Assembly (NCBI GenBank): GCA_006384855.1
Contig: VCJN01002277.1
Span: 1-64,000 of the forward strand
From: Tetraselmis striata
Lineage: Eukaryota > Chlorophyta > Chlorodendrophyceae > Chlorodendrales > Chlorodendraceae
DNA: 64,000 nt
Direction: 5' to 3'
How positions within the stretch are numbered: the first letter of the stretch is position 1; each line of letters starts with the position of its first letter. Below the pieces are notes generated by a model. It saw only the letters and a list, made by a program, of their open reading frames with translations. It ran no database searches and was not told the origin of the DNA. The translations under genes were made by a program, and so were the position numbers. Positions 1 through 10,156 of this stretch are shown in pieces.

Positions 1-372
1 ATCGGCCTGCCAACCCAGGTCACGCCCACCTTGAAAGGGATTTCCTTGAGATCTTCCTTCTCGCCGGCGTTAGGTTGCTGCCTAGGCGAGTCGGGTCGGT
101 GACCTGGCCAGCGCGCAGCACCGGTGGTGTGAGTGGCGGCGGAGATGAAGTGATAATATTGCAGTTTGCGCCTCCGTAATAGCCACCGCAGCGGTTGCGG
201 CATGCAGCGTTGAGACGGTGTGTGAGACGGATACGTCAGGGAAGTAATGCTAATGTACTAGCTGTAACATGTTGGGGCAGCCCTGGACCAGCTAGCATAT
301 CCCATCCCCCCCCCCCCCCCTCCTCTCTGATTTGAGCAGATTCGGGTCCTAGAAGAGGAAATTAATTCTGAC
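1..372. repeat. dispersed repeat, copy 1 (cut by window edge)
   Basis: This stretch matches 7359-7702 with many substitutions. Shared landmarks are the start around GGTCACGCCCACCTTGA, the middle GGGAAGTAATGCTAATGTAC, a C-run, and the end CTCTGATTTGAGC. No coding potential is evident. It is an intergenic repeat of unknown class whose left end lies outside the window. Confidence 0.7.
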
Positions 373-631
373 TCGCTTTGTTATTGCTTAAAGGAAAAAA
401 ATACACCGGTAGGAGTACGAGTACTGTAGTATCGTGCACCCGCAGTAAACCACCGGGCAATATAGTACCTTGGCGCAGTGCAGGATGTGCTGTTTTGTGC
501 GCTTGTTTCACAATGTCGATGTTTTGTGCGATTCCGTGGGGTAGTTTGTTGTGGTCTGTGTTTTGATGATATCTCTAGCGATTCGATTTGATACGTGATT
601 TATATACCGTACCCGTTATTTTAGGCCTGTG

Positions 632-1450
632 TGACATGGGACGTGCTCTACCTGTAGACCGCTCTACCGCCGTAGTTTCTACACGCACAGCGCGCCACGT
701 CGCAAAAGTGCAATTCGGCCGTAGAGCGGTCACCCCTAGAGTGGTAGACCGGTCTAGCATTTCGGCGGTAGGCTGGCATCGGTAGCTACCGATGCCACCC
801 CCCCCTCTACCGCTCTACCGCTCTATTTTGAATGCGGCACCCTGTCGCTGGCGAATCCACCTTCATCGCGCTACCCCTCGCCCGCCGCTCCCTGTAGTCC
901 CACCGAAACTTCGCGCGGGCGGTACACGGACTCCACGCCTCACGGCCATGGCTGCGCGCCCGGAATCGCCCCGCAAGGCGCCACGGGCGGCCGGTCAAGC
1001 CGCCAGTCAAAGTGTGTGGATCCTTTTGGGCGCCGTGGGCGCCGGGCGCCATGCCGTTGTCCCAGCGTCACGTCTCGCCATCCGGTGCGCCCAGCGGGGC
1101 GCTGCCTCCTAGCGTGTTTCAACCGGAAGAGCATCGCCCCGCTGGCCACGCTGACCCGTCTCCATCTGGATCTCATGTCGCGGGCGGACAGCGCTCCACC
1201 GACTTGAGCCCAGTAGACCGAGCAGCAAGTGCGGCTGGTCCTGCGATGCTCGGTAGGGCGGTGGCGGCTAGTTTGACCGGTAGAGCTGTTCCCGTGTCAT
1301 ACTGTTCTCAGGGCTCCAAAAGGAACTGAAAAAAGTAAAATATTACATGGTGGTTGGCTAGTCCGCCATTTTGCTTTTTGCGACGTGGCGCGATGTACGT
1401 GTAGATATTACGGCGATAGAGCGGTCTACCGTAGAGCATGTCCCGTGTCA
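632..1450. mobile_element. foldback / long-TIR element
   Basis: The arms 632-708 and 1374-1450 are inverted copies of each other, about 77 bases each and roughly 85% identical by eye. The outer ends read TGACATGGGAC on one side and GTCCCGTGTCA on the other. The interior is GC-rich, with open frames on both strands but no recognisable protein. It looks like a non-autonomous DNA transposon. It ends 15 bases before the mariner-like element at 1465. Confidence 0.65.
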
Positions 1451-1464
1451 TACAGTCCTTATTA

Positions 1465-2359
1465 CAGTGACACTACCCTCTATAGTGAATATCCCCCCCC
1501 CCCCCCCCCTCGTTCACTATAGAGGTAGGTTTCACTATGGAGGTATTCACTGTAGCCTTCTGGCAGCCTACCTCTGCAGTGAATGTGTTCACTATAGGGG
1601 TAGGGTTTTCACTATAGGGGTAGTTTCAGACGGTTATCGTTGTGGCGGGGCGAGCGATTGACCTTTAGACAGGTGGGAATCGTTTCTTGCAATACATCAA
1701 ACAGCACCCCAGCCCTGAGAGGGATCTGTGGGCTGCACCCTTTCTACAGCGGTAAAATAAGAGCCCACGGCCCTTTGCCGATCTTGCTAGGCAAAAGATG
1801 CACAGGTGGGCCATTGGCACGTCACTGTATTTCTCGGGAAACTTGGCCTCGTACTCCCCCTGGCACACGTGGTGCAACAGTGCGGTGCAACCCGCTACAT
1901 ACACCACATACACTCTTTCAGCTCTGGCCCGCCGGGCTCTCCCCTGGCAGCAACTACGCAGTGCATGCCATAGCAGCAGCGCTGATGAGCGGGTTCCGCC
2001 ATGGCGGCGAAGCTTGCGTTGCTGTGATGGCAGCACCGATTGTGCATGCAGCGAATATATATGCCGCCAATAACACTGTGACACTGCAGTAGTACACTAT
2101 AGAGCCGCCGCGCACGCCGCCACCGCAGCCGGCGCTCTATTACAGCGAGTAAAGTACTGGAGGATCACTATAGAGGTAGGGAACCCCATTCGGGACCCCC
2201 CCCCCCCCCCCCCCGTTTACTAAAGGGGTAGGTTCACTATAACAGTGTGTTCACTATAGGGGTAGCTAACACGGTGTTAAGCGTTCCGTCCCCCCCCCCC
2301 CCGTTTACTATAGGGGTAGGTTCACTATAGAGGTATTCACTATGGAGGCAGTATCACTG
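1465..2359. mobile_element. mariner-like non-autonomous element, copy A
   Basis: The element starts CAGTGACACTACC and ends with the near-inverse GGCAGTATCACTG. It is flanked by TA on both sides, as expected for Tc1/mariner insertion. Both subterminal zones are filled with iterations of TTCACTATAGGGGTAG-like motifs in both orientations, interrupted by C-runs. The centre is about 80% alike to copy B at 10157-11020. On the minus strand, 1813-1873 encodes a short peptide conserved between the copies. No transposase is visible, so this is either a MITE or a relic of a larger element. Confidence 0.65.
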
Positions 2360-3382
2360 TAGTATCATCATCGTCAGTGTGCTGATTTTTCTTGATGATC
2401 GTGATAGTGTCACCACGTCGCTATATGATGTACAGGTACCTGTATATGGTTCTTCGTAGTAGCAAATCTGGTAGCGACTACTACCAGTACTCGTACGTAG
2501 CGCGTGGTACCTCACGCGTACTCATGTGAATTCTCGAGCGCGTACTCGTGTGAATTGCAGAAGGCAAGTAATAACAAATCTACCTCGCTATACAAGATCA
2601 TCCTCGTACTCGTACCACTATTGTATGTAACATCGAACGAACCTTGAATGTGGTTGCAGCTACCAGTACGCGAGCGCACGTATAAGTAATAATCCTCATT
2701 TTTACCCATATAAGCAAGGCAGTACCGTCTGCGGTAGTTACCACTACTGCCCTATAATAAGGATATCTCGGAACGTAATTGCAGTATCCGAAATACGTGG
2801 TACGAGTAGCACCCTCATGAATACCTTGAATATGCGGTCTTCATTCGCGGTATATCCCCGACCCTTCTCGTACCGTTTGAGGCTGACGGCGGTGCTCGAA
2901 CGTACGTGCAATTTTACCGTAAAATTGCGAATCGTCATTGGCGAAGTGCAATCCATACTGTAGGCGCGAATCACAAAAGCGCTATAGTGTCCTAGCAAAT
3001 CTACAGCGAAAAGCAGTACACATTGGCGACGAGTACGGGTACGGGCAAAAGGTACATTGACTAAGGGACCTACGAGGCTACGACTGCAGTTGGCGCAAGA
3101 GGTGATGCTGGGACGGGCTTCGGCCGATGTCCCGGGGCGAACTTGACCATACTTTTACGGGTACGGGTATGGATACGCGGGTAGTATTTGTTCCTGAATA
3201 CATCTGTACACAATACGGCGGGTACATATAATATAAATAGTGGGTTTACACAATACGGCATAACGGCGGATGTACATGTGTATATTATGTGAATACGAAC
3301 ACATCATATCATGGCAACTCTGGATAAGGATATCCTTATTTGTATCATTCCTATCCTCGTATATCCTTATCCCTGTATTATC
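2360..3382. other. intergenic, repeat-derived
   Basis: No gene was found. The stretch is rich in GTAC/CTCGTAC simple motifs (2430-2720). The part 2780-3060 is related to 7765-7985, sharing a TATCCCCGACCCT-like start, GACGGCGGTGC, and TACACATTGG-GACGAGTACGGG further on. Positions 3074-3165 match the SINE-like family described at 27195. Confidence 0.5.
3074..3165 (+). repeat. SINE-like dispersed repeat, truncated copy
   Basis: The core GACTGCAGTTGGCGCAAGAG, followed by CTTCGGCCGATGTCCCGGGG and a TACTTTTAC-type tail, is shared with copies at 15222-15325, 27195-27345 and 39605-39880 (minus). Only the 3' body is present here, without the tRNA-like head. Confidence 0.65.
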
Positions 3383-3410
3383 CATTTCAAAGTTGAGTCT
3401 GGTTTTGCCA
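3383..3410 (-). repeat. element terminus B2 (28-bp direct repeat)
   Basis: This is the outer right end of the element in its coding orientation. It is identical to 3688-3715. The copy at 32248 in the second element is similar. Confidence 0.8.
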
Positions 3411-3503
3411 AAAAGGTCGCGCAGGCTCATTTACACGGTCAAGAGCCGAAATTGGCAGGAAGGTTTAGCGAAAAGCGTGGAGGGAAAACGGAGTCAGGGG
3501 GGG

Positions 3504-3691
3504 CGCTGCGTGGAACGCAGCGAAAACTGGAAGATGGCAGGCTCAGCTGTTCTGGCTGCTTTTATGTCTACTCGTGCTGCACCCAACAAGGGCGCAACAA
3601 CAGTTACTAGTTCCCGTACCACTGCGCAGCACTTGTAGCTGAAAAGCGGTTAGGTCAAGGATGGAAACCCCATAAACTAGTTTAGATCATT
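3504..3691 (-). repeat. direct repeat A2 (188 bp)
   Basis: Identical to 6421-6608 except for one T/C difference. It overlaps B1 by four bases, so the B1-A2 joint reproduces the junction expected in a circular intermediate. Confidence 0.85.
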
Positions 3692-5395
3692 TCAAAGTTG
3701 AGTCTGGTTTTGCCAGTCTTGAGCGAACGGAGAGAGCGGTGGATTGACGGAGAAGGGGTAGCGCCAAGTCATGAAGGAGGCACTGGGAAGGCCACCGCTG
3801 CGGAGTCCTGTTGGACTTGGAAGTGGCGGAGGGGGGCGATGCGTCCAAAGAAGAACCACGCGCCAGGGAGAAGGAAGAACGTTGGGGTCGATGTAGTCCA
3901 GAACGACATCAGAGTTAGTGGCCCAACCGACCTGGTAGCGGATGTGGGATAGTGGCGCTCCAATGGCGTTTGCTGCAGAGGCTGCGCCCTTGCGTAGACT
4001 GTGTGAAGTCCAGGAAGTGCCAGCAGGGGGGGCAGCGTTGACTAGGTTGACTGCTGTAGACAACCAGTCTGACATCGTAGTAGCAGTCCAAGGTTTCGAC
4101 TGCTCAGCCACATTGACAGCCCAGAAGTTGGAGGTAGCCAAGCCAACAGTAACCAGGGGGACAGACTGGACGTTGTCGATGAAGTAGCGCAAGAGACGTG
4201 CCACTCGAGGGTGCTCGGACACTGGAAGGAGAAGTACGCGAAGGTCGTCAGGTCCACGCCGGCCGGCGCGACCCTTCTCGCGGTAGATCTGCAAGGTGAT
4301 GTTGTAGGTGTCGACATGCACATCTTGCACTCGACAGGAGACGCCAGTAAGGCCCCTGGCAAAGAACAGGAAGTTGACAACCGAGGCCAAGAGGGCTCGG
4401 TAGTCGAGGTGGGACTCTGGGTAAGGAGCAGACACAATTAGCTCGGCCTTTGAGACGAAGCGGTAAGCTACATCCGCAGGCAGAGGGACACGCAAAGGGG
4501 CAGCGTCCAGTCGACGCTGACGTAACATTAACCCACGTCTTGCCGAAGTGAGGTGTAGGCTGTCCTTGGCGATCGGGACGAGGTTGTGCAGCTCGAAGAA
4601 GGTGTTGATGGCAGACAGATAGGGCTGCAGCGATTTAGCTGCGATATGCCCTCGCTCCCCGATCCAGGCAACGTACCGAACAACAGTAGCAGTAGTCGCC
4701 TCTAGCGGGCTGATGTTCTCGGAGTCGTGGCAGAACTCAGCGAACTGAGCCAACCTGCCGGCGTAGCTCTTGAGGGTCTGAGCGCTGAGGGAGCTGGAGA
4801 GCAGGTCGAGCGTCCGCAAGCCTAGCTCGTCTGAGCCGAACGCGTCCTGTAGTCGGGATCGCAGTGACGCAGCCCACGGAGCGATAGCTGCGGGCTCGTC
4901 GATTACGTAAGTGCGTCGTTTTACTGACAGAGTGCCACCGGGACGGCTACTGTTCGCAAAGTACTCGGCAGCAGCGGTTAGGTTCCCGGCGGTTGGCCGG
5001 TAGTTGCTGGACGGGTTTGCAGTAGCTCCAGTACGGGTTTGCGGGGCTAGGTTCAGGTAGGAGGGCCGCCCCGCGCGCCCTTCGCGCTCATAGCGCCTGT
5101 CCCGTGCGTAACGTACACGCGCGAAACTTGGTCGTTGCGAACCGGTTGTAACTCGTAGTGTAACAACCGACGAACGCAGAGATGGGGTTGTAAGAAAGGC
5201 GGATGGTTGAGCCGCCATGTGCATGTGTGCGGATGGTTGAGCCGCACTCGGCTGTAGCTGTAAGAAGCGCCGCACCGAGGAAGGTCTAAATGAAGTCTGT
5301 AAGGTGGGGGGGTCAGGTCCTGACACAGGGCGCTCATCCCGTCGTTGAGCTGCAAGGGTGCGCCTTGCGGCGGTCACCGAAAGGTGGCCTCGCAA
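3692..5395 (-). CDS. tyrosine recombinase of the DIRS-like element
   Basis: A frame of 567 codons. The C-terminal half is a tyrosine recombinase that would cut and rejoin element DNA at the AATG core. A SAM-like core-binding region (about residues 205-300, around TLKSYAGRLAQFAEFC) is followed by the catalytic domain. The catalytic domain shows the H-x-x-R box HSLRKG (His465, Arg468) and the nucleophile Tyr501 in VVLDYID. The first catalytic Arg is not confidently placed. The frame has no good ATG near its start. It is in the same frame as the upstream gag ORF, separated from it by one TGA and twelve codons, so it is probably made by readthrough. The C-terminus runs into repeat B1. The N-terminal 150 residues are low-complexity. 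Confidence 0.85.
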   Translation of the reverse strand: MRGHLSVTAARRTLAAQRRDERPVSGPDPPTLQTSFRPSSVRRFLQLQPSAAQPSAHMHMAAQPSAFLTTPSLRSSVVTLRVTTGSQRPSFARVRYARDRRYEREGRAGRPSYLNLAPQTRTGATANPSSNYRPTAGNLTAAAEYFANSSRPGGTLSVKRRTYVIDEPAAIAPWAASLRSRLQDAFGSDELGLRTLDLLSSSLSAQTLKSYAGRLAQFAEFCHDSENISPLEATTATVVRYVAWIGERGHIAAKSLQPYLSAINTFFELHNLVPIAKDSLHLTSARRGLMLRQRRLDAAPLRVPLPADVAYRFVSKAELIVSAPYPESHLDYRALLASVVNFLFFARGLTGVSCRVQDVHVDTYNITLQIYREKGRAGRRGPDDLRVLLLPVSEHPRVARLLRYFIDNVQSVPLVTVGLATSNFWAVNVAEQSKPWTATTMSDWLSTAVNLVNAAPPAGTSWTSHSLRKGAASAANAIGAPLSHIRYQVGWATNSDVVLDYIDPNVLPSPWRVVLLWTHRPPPPLPSPTGLRSGGLPSASFMTWRYPFSVNPPLSPFAQDWQNQTQL

Positions 5396-5431
5396 GGCTC
5401 CTGCAGCTCCGACGAACGGCGCCCCACACCG

Positions 5432-5434
5432 TCA
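5432..5434 (-). promoter_or_regulatory. in-frame TGA-CGG between gag and recombinase
   Basis: The gag frame ends GAG CAC GAG TGA, followed directly by CGG TGT GGG in the same frame, which stays open into the recombinase. UGA-CGG is a known leaky (type II) readthrough context. In the decayed copy near 34.43 kb the TGA is also present at the aligned place, followed by TGG. The readthrough itself is inferred, not shown. Confidence 0.55.
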
Positions 5435-6307
5435 CTCGTGCTCACCTTCGCGGCCACGTCCACGTCCGCCGCCGCGTCCTCGCCCACGCCCGCGACCTGC
5501 AGCTGCAGCCGCCACTCGAGAGGTAGCGGTCGCCTTGGCGCTGCTGGCAACGGTCGCCTCGAAAACACGACGCTCGTAGTCCCGCATGAGGTCCCCAAAG
5601 ATCGCGGAACCCAGATGCTCCGAAGCAGGCTGAAAATGCTGAGCTCGCAGCACATCCAGAACACCTTGGTCACCGTGCACACGCTTGATCTCATTGAGCT
5701 TCCGTAGGAAGGCCAAACGAAACCGAAACGCCTTGTCGATGGCCTCGGCGTGGTTCCGGGCTCTCGCGAGGTAGGGGGTGAAGTCCTGGTTGCTGGAAGG
5801 GACATAGGGCAGTAGCTCGTCGAGCGCCACGAAAAGGGCGGCCATGTGGGCCCCGAAACACGACATCCACAAGTACTCCTCCTGAGCCGGCAGACGCCGG
5901 TCATCCTGCTTGAGGTACTCGTTCGTTAGGTCGGTGCTCAAAGGGAAAAGTCCAGGCACTCGGCTGACCGGTCGAACGGCCTCGTAACCAGACTCTGCTC
6001 TCTGCAGTAGCTCTGGCACCGCGAGGTAATCATCCTCGGCACTCACGGATTTTGCTCCGACACGGCCGCTCTGGGCTAGCTCTAGCAAGTCGGGGCGCTC
6101 TGCGGCTCCCCCGCTGCCTGTCGGCTGTCTCGCGAAGCGCTGCCTTGAGCCGGAGCCATGTGCCCCTTCTCCATCGACAACGCGATCACGAGCCGTCAAT
6201 TGTGCCACAGCTGTAGCCAGCTCTCGCAGTAATGAAGACTGGGCCCTCATATCTGCGTTCAGCGACTGCAGCGTCGGCTCAGCGACGGGTTCTTCTCCAT
6301 CTGACAT
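5432..6307 (-). CDS. gag-like protein of the DIRS-like element
   Basis: A 291-residue ORF starting at the ATG at 6307 (MSDGEEP). The N-terminal part is acidic. The centre (about residues 80-250) is helical and includes the SCFGAHMAALFVALDELLPY stretch. The C-terminus ends in an RG/GRG-rich tail typical of RNA-binding Gag-like proteins. It probably packages element RNA. No zinc knuckle is seen. It lies directly upstream of the recombinase in the same frame. Degenerate pieces of the same ORF occur at 34.5-35.4 kb. There is no homology beyond position and composition to named Gag families, so the name is an inference. Confidence 0.65.
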   Translation of the reverse strand: MSDGEEPVAEPTLQSLNADMRAQSSLLRELATAVAQLTARDRVVDGEGAHGSGSRQRFARQPTGSGGAAERPDLLELAQSGRVGAKSVSAEDDYLAVPELLQRAESGYEAVRPVSRVPGLFPLSTDLTNEYLKQDDRRLPAQEEYLWMSCFGAHMAALFVALDELLPYVPSSNQDFTPYLARARNHAEAIDKAFRFRLAFLRKLNEIKRVHGDQGVLDVLRAQHFQPASEHLGSAIFGDLMRDYERRVFEATVASSAKATATSRVAAAAAGRGRGRGRGGGRGRGREGEHE

Positions 6308-6420
6308 AGTAACGTACGGACGTACGGACGAGAATATCACACTCGGGTGGCGAGCCGGGTGTGGTCTTGAACAACCTGGGGTGACCTTGCTCGCAACGGG
6401 TTACGAGACAGTTTTTACAT

Positions 6421-6608
6421 CGCTGCGTGGAACGCAGCGAAAACCGGAAGATGGCAGGCTCAGCTGTTCTGGCTGCTTTTATGTCTACTCGTGCTGCACC
6501 CAACAAGGGCGCAACAACAGTTACTAGTTCCCGTACCACTGCGCAGCACTTGTAGCTGAAAAGCGGTTAGGTCAAGGATGGAAACCCCATAAACTAGTTT
6601 AGATCATT
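6421..6608 (-). repeat. direct repeat A1 (188 bp, left terminus)
   Basis: The left terminus in the coding orientation, with 187 of 188 bases identical to 3504-3691. The outer end is AATGATCTAAACTAG on the minus strand. It probably carries the promoter of the element. Confidence 0.85.
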
Positions 6609-7358
6609 CATAGTTGTTAAAGCCCTGATGTAAAAAGACAAATCCATGTATAGTATACGGCGGATACTTGTACTGCGATGAGCGCATCCATACTAATTTT
6701 TTCCGCCCAGTTTTCCCCGGACAGGACTGGCAGTCGTCTTGCACCAGTCAAGCAACCATCCAGGCATCCAGCAGTCGTTAGTATTTCAACGAGTTTCCTA
6801 TAGTGTGGATCAAGGTTTGTAAAGGCTAGTGAGAATTGATGTCCTGCTTTAGGACCCCCCTTCTGATTTGCCCCCCCCCCCCCCCCACACACACACACAC
6901 ACAATTTAGCTGACCAATGTTCTGTGTGAAGCGCTGTTGTCAACACTGCTAGGGGGAAAGCCGCAATGGCTCCCATATTATGCAGCAGCATGGACCTGTG
7001 CATGAGGGAAAGTACATTATAGAGTATATTCACATGAACACCAATGCGAGCAACATTATAGAGTGGATACCACATAATTACAACAGTATTTCACAACATA
7101 TCACATGTGCTTGGTGGGCGCTTAACGTCTGGCTGCTGGACGGCTGGCTCGAACATGCGGTTCGCTCCTCGGCTGCCCATAGCCCGCCACTTGTTCTTCC
7201 GCCTTGACGGTGGTGGTAGTCCTCGTGCTCAACTATCACCACCGTCATGGAGTCTGCTAGCTCGAACAAAACTTGCGGTCTAGCTCTTTTGTCATGTACT
7301 CTAGCAGCTCGTTACACGTGTAGACCCGCAGCCACTCCCCACCTAGTGGATATAGCTT
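6609..7358. other. intergenic
   Basis: No gene was found. The stretch contains GTTAAAGCCCTGATGTAAAAA at 6615-6637, repeated at 11978-11999, and a C-run followed by a short CA repeat at 6869-6902. Open frames here do not resemble known proteins. Confidence 0.4.
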
Positions 7359-7702
7359 GGGCCTGCCCCCACCGGCTTGACGGCCCAGGTCATGCCCACC
7401 TTGACAGGGGGTTTCCTCGACATCTGCCATCTTGCCGGCGTTACGTAGCTACCTAGATGGGCCGGGTTGGTGACCTAGCCAGCAAGCGGCACCGGATGTG
7501 TGGGAGGCGGCAGAAAAGTGGCAGCGCCCCTGCAATAGCTGCCACAGCCGTCGCGATGTGACAGTGCGTGAGACGGTTACGGCCGGGAAGTAATGCTAAT
7601 GTACTAGCTACAACATTTTGGGTCGGCTATCATATTTTCTCATCACCCCCCCACCCCCTCTGATTTGAGCTAGATTTGGGCCCTAAAACGAGACATCAAT
7701 GC
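7359..7702. repeat. dispersed repeat, copy 2
   Basis: Diverged copy of the repeat at 1-372, in the same orientation, including GGGAAGTAATGCTAATGTAC and the terminal CTCTGATTTGAGC segment. Confidence 0.7.
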
Positions 7703-8565
7703 TCACTGTCCTAAGGATCAATCCTTACATTCCGTCTGCATTCCTACGAGAAATCATCCTTCGCCCTCCTACAAAAAACAAGCAACTATATCCCCGGCCC
7801 TCTTAATACGGCATGAGGCAGACGGCGGTGCGCTGGAACGCTCATGAAAGTATTCCGTAAAAGTGCGAATTCTGCTGGGCGATGTGAACGGGTACTTGTC
7901 CGAATTAGAAAAAGTATTGTAGTAATACAGATAACGATACACATTGGTGAGGTGTACTCTTACGGGCACGGGTTGTTTTCCTACATTAATAATAACACGG
8001 ACTGAGAAGCACATACGAGAAGCACAGCAGCAGCTGGGTTTCGCCTCACAGCGTCCTTTTACATCGGCCATCAATCCTTACATGTAGTGACGGAATGGTC
8101 GTTAGTGTTATTGCGCGAGTACGAAACGAGTAATTCGAACGAGTACGGCACGCAGCGCCAGCGCGTACAGGTAGCAATTGAAACCCTAAACCCGAAAATC
8201 CGCTATTCCCAATTTTAGTTCAGCAAGAATTATGTCGCGAGAGATATGCTTCTCTAGTTTTCTGCTCCAGCGCATGAGCGCACGGGTCCAGCTTTGGCGT
8301 GGAAGATGAAGGAAGCACCAGGATAGATTGTTAAATATGTCTACTGTCTGCCGAGCTAAAAATAGTAATCATCAAACATCTGCACCGAACAATGAGGAAT
8401 TGACGCTCTTTCTCACACCCCATGGCACTGTGTTGCAGTCATCATAGCGAATATGAGATCAGGTTAAGTATACGAGTTAATTCAGGGCAGTGTTGCTATG
8501 TTTATGTATCAACTGAGAGAGCCCCTTTCCTGTGGCCATTACGTATCTCTGGTTGACTGTGTCAG
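7703..8565. other. intergenic, possible upstream region of the PHD gene
   Basis: Positions 7765-7985 share blocks with 2780-3060. The remainder is AT-rich with no gene recognised. A first exon of the downstream PHD-finger gene may lie at about 8.45-8.55 kb (ATG at 8498), but this could not be confirmed. Confidence 0.35.
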
Positions 8566-9733
8566 GACTACAAGGGAACCCTGCCAGTGCCCCCTGCACG
8601 CGTGGGAAATGCTGGCGAACTCGGGGTGGATGTGCCCCAGCATGAGCGGGTGCGCATCCACGTCACAGTGCCTCTGGAAGACAATGGGAGCACGGGCCGG
8701 AAGCTTGACGGTATCGCCTTCCCACGTCTGAAATCCCGTCCACTCGCCACTTGCACATGGGCGGCAGTCATCCAGGAAAATATTGAAGCGGATAAATAGA
8801 GAGAGCCACCATGTTGTGGTGCAGGCGTGCCATCGGAGCTGCTGGTGATGCGCAGGCGGGCGACCATCGGCGACCTGAAGAAAGCCGCTGCGGCAGCTTT
8901 CACTGCAAACTACAAGGTGTTCGAGCGGTTTGAGCCGCGCGAAATGCAAGGCATCCATGGCGAGGTGCTGCCCGGAGCTTTGCCTCTCCCCGCATATCTC
9001 TTCATTCGCAAGCTTCATGAGGTATACGGTGGCGACAGTGCCTTGCACACCTGGTGAAGTCTGTCTGTGTCTGTGTTTTCGCAGGCGCAAAGCGATCGTG
9101 TGCGCTTAACCAACATTCCGGATGAGACGCACGTGCTTCTGTGCGGCCGCGGCCTGGAAGCAGCTGAGAACTCAGTATGGCGCCACACGGGCGGCGGCGA
9201 AGACTGGCTCGTAGACTGCAAGTGCGGGACGATTGATGATGACGGAGCTCGAATGGTGTGCATCGCTCCTTGAGGCACCCCTCCGTCGGTGATTGCTACG
9301 GGCAGCTCTCTGGACTGAAGCCCCCCCCCCCCCCCCCCCGGCCTTTGGCCCTTCCTTTCTTGCGCGTGGACAGATATCGTGTGACGCATGCCAAGTATGG
9401 ATGCACACGCGTTGCAACGGAATTCCTGACAGTCAGCAAGTCCCTGCTCGCTTTACATGCCAACGATGCCTCAATGCGCGCGACGGCGTTCCAAGCTCAG
9501 GCACGGCCTCGGAAGCAACCTGCAAAGGACAAGCGCCAACCCCGCCTTCAAGCAACGGCCCAGCGACGAAGCCAAACGATGCGGCAGCCACTCAGTTGCC
9601 ACATCAGAGCATTCCGGACTTGGACAGCACTGGCACAAAATGCACACAGGTGGTACCATTGCCATCAATGCTCACTGTCTCCGAGCCAGAGGTACATCGT
9701 GACTGCGGTACTACAGCCATGCAGACTCTATAG
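8566..9733 (+). CDS. PHD-finger protein, MMD1/MS1-like (5' end unresolved)
   Basis: Four exons join in phase: 8566-8710, 8825-9021, 9085-9255 and 9374-9733. They encode about 290 residues. A conserved block around PSELLVMRRRATIGDLKKAA lies in exon 2. A complete C4HC3 PHD finger starts VDCKCGTIDDDGARM at the end of exon 3 and continues ISCDACQVWMHTRC to CQRC in exon 4. This DDDGERM-type PHD and the preceding block are hallmarks of the plant MALE MEIOCYTE DEATH1 / MALE STERILITY1 family, which are nuclear chromatin-reading transcription regulators. The intron inside the finger (9256-9373) holds a long C-run. The first exon and start codon are missing from the model. The C-terminal 80 residues are low-complexity. 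Confidence 0.75.
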
Positions 9734-10156
9734 CAGTCTGAAACACATACCCTTGCGCGCTTACCCCGCCCCACAGCATGCTTTTTTTCTACACGCCAGG
9801 GGTTTACGTTGGCGTCACGTAATAGACGAGCGTGGCCCATCACTGTAATGCCACATGGGCCACTCAGTCACTTGCACTCTGCTTTGCTTTTTTAAGTGTA
9901 GAGACTACCAATACTAACTTTGGTTGCTGCAAGTATGACTATCTATATGACTATGCTGCGAGTATCACTACTGATTGCCCACTTCGTTGCATGCACTCAC
10001 TATACCTGGTGCTGCCAACAATACCAGTACGCCGCTTTGCGGGTGTTTACTAACTTGCTGTGTTGATCTGTTTATATAGTACATTGGTACTTATTTAGCG
10101 GTGCATTTCTTATTGGTTTAGTGGTCTTTTTGAAAGTCACACCAGTAGTACGGGTG
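9734..10156. other. intergenic with dispersed repeat
   Basis: Positions 10020-10150 are related to 16430-16560. Both share CTTGCTGTGTTGAT and a TTTTTG-AA-TCACACCAGTA segment. No gene was found. Confidence 0.4.

Larger units (their letters stand above)
3383..6608 (-). mobile_element. DIRS/PAT-type gag-YR element without reverse transcriptase
   Basis: In the minus orientation the layout is A1 (6608-6421), gag ORF, tyrosine-recombinase ORF, B1 (3715-3688), A2 (3691-3504), a 93-base spacer, and B2 (3410-3383). A1 and A2 are 188 bases each with a single mismatch. B1 and B2 are 28 bases and identical. This is the split-direct-repeat arrangement known from PAT-like DIRS retrotransposons. B1 and A2 overlap by four bases (AATG on the coding strand), which are also found at both element ends and are a plausible crossover core. 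The whole 3.2 kb holds no reverse transcriptase, RNase H or methyltransferase. Near-identical repeats imply recent insertion. Confidence 0.85.

Noticed and set aside
3383-6608. Crypton (DNA transposon with tyrosine recombinase)
   Set aside because: Cryptons lack a gag-like ORF and split direct repeats. Both are present here, which fits a DIRS/PAT derivation better.
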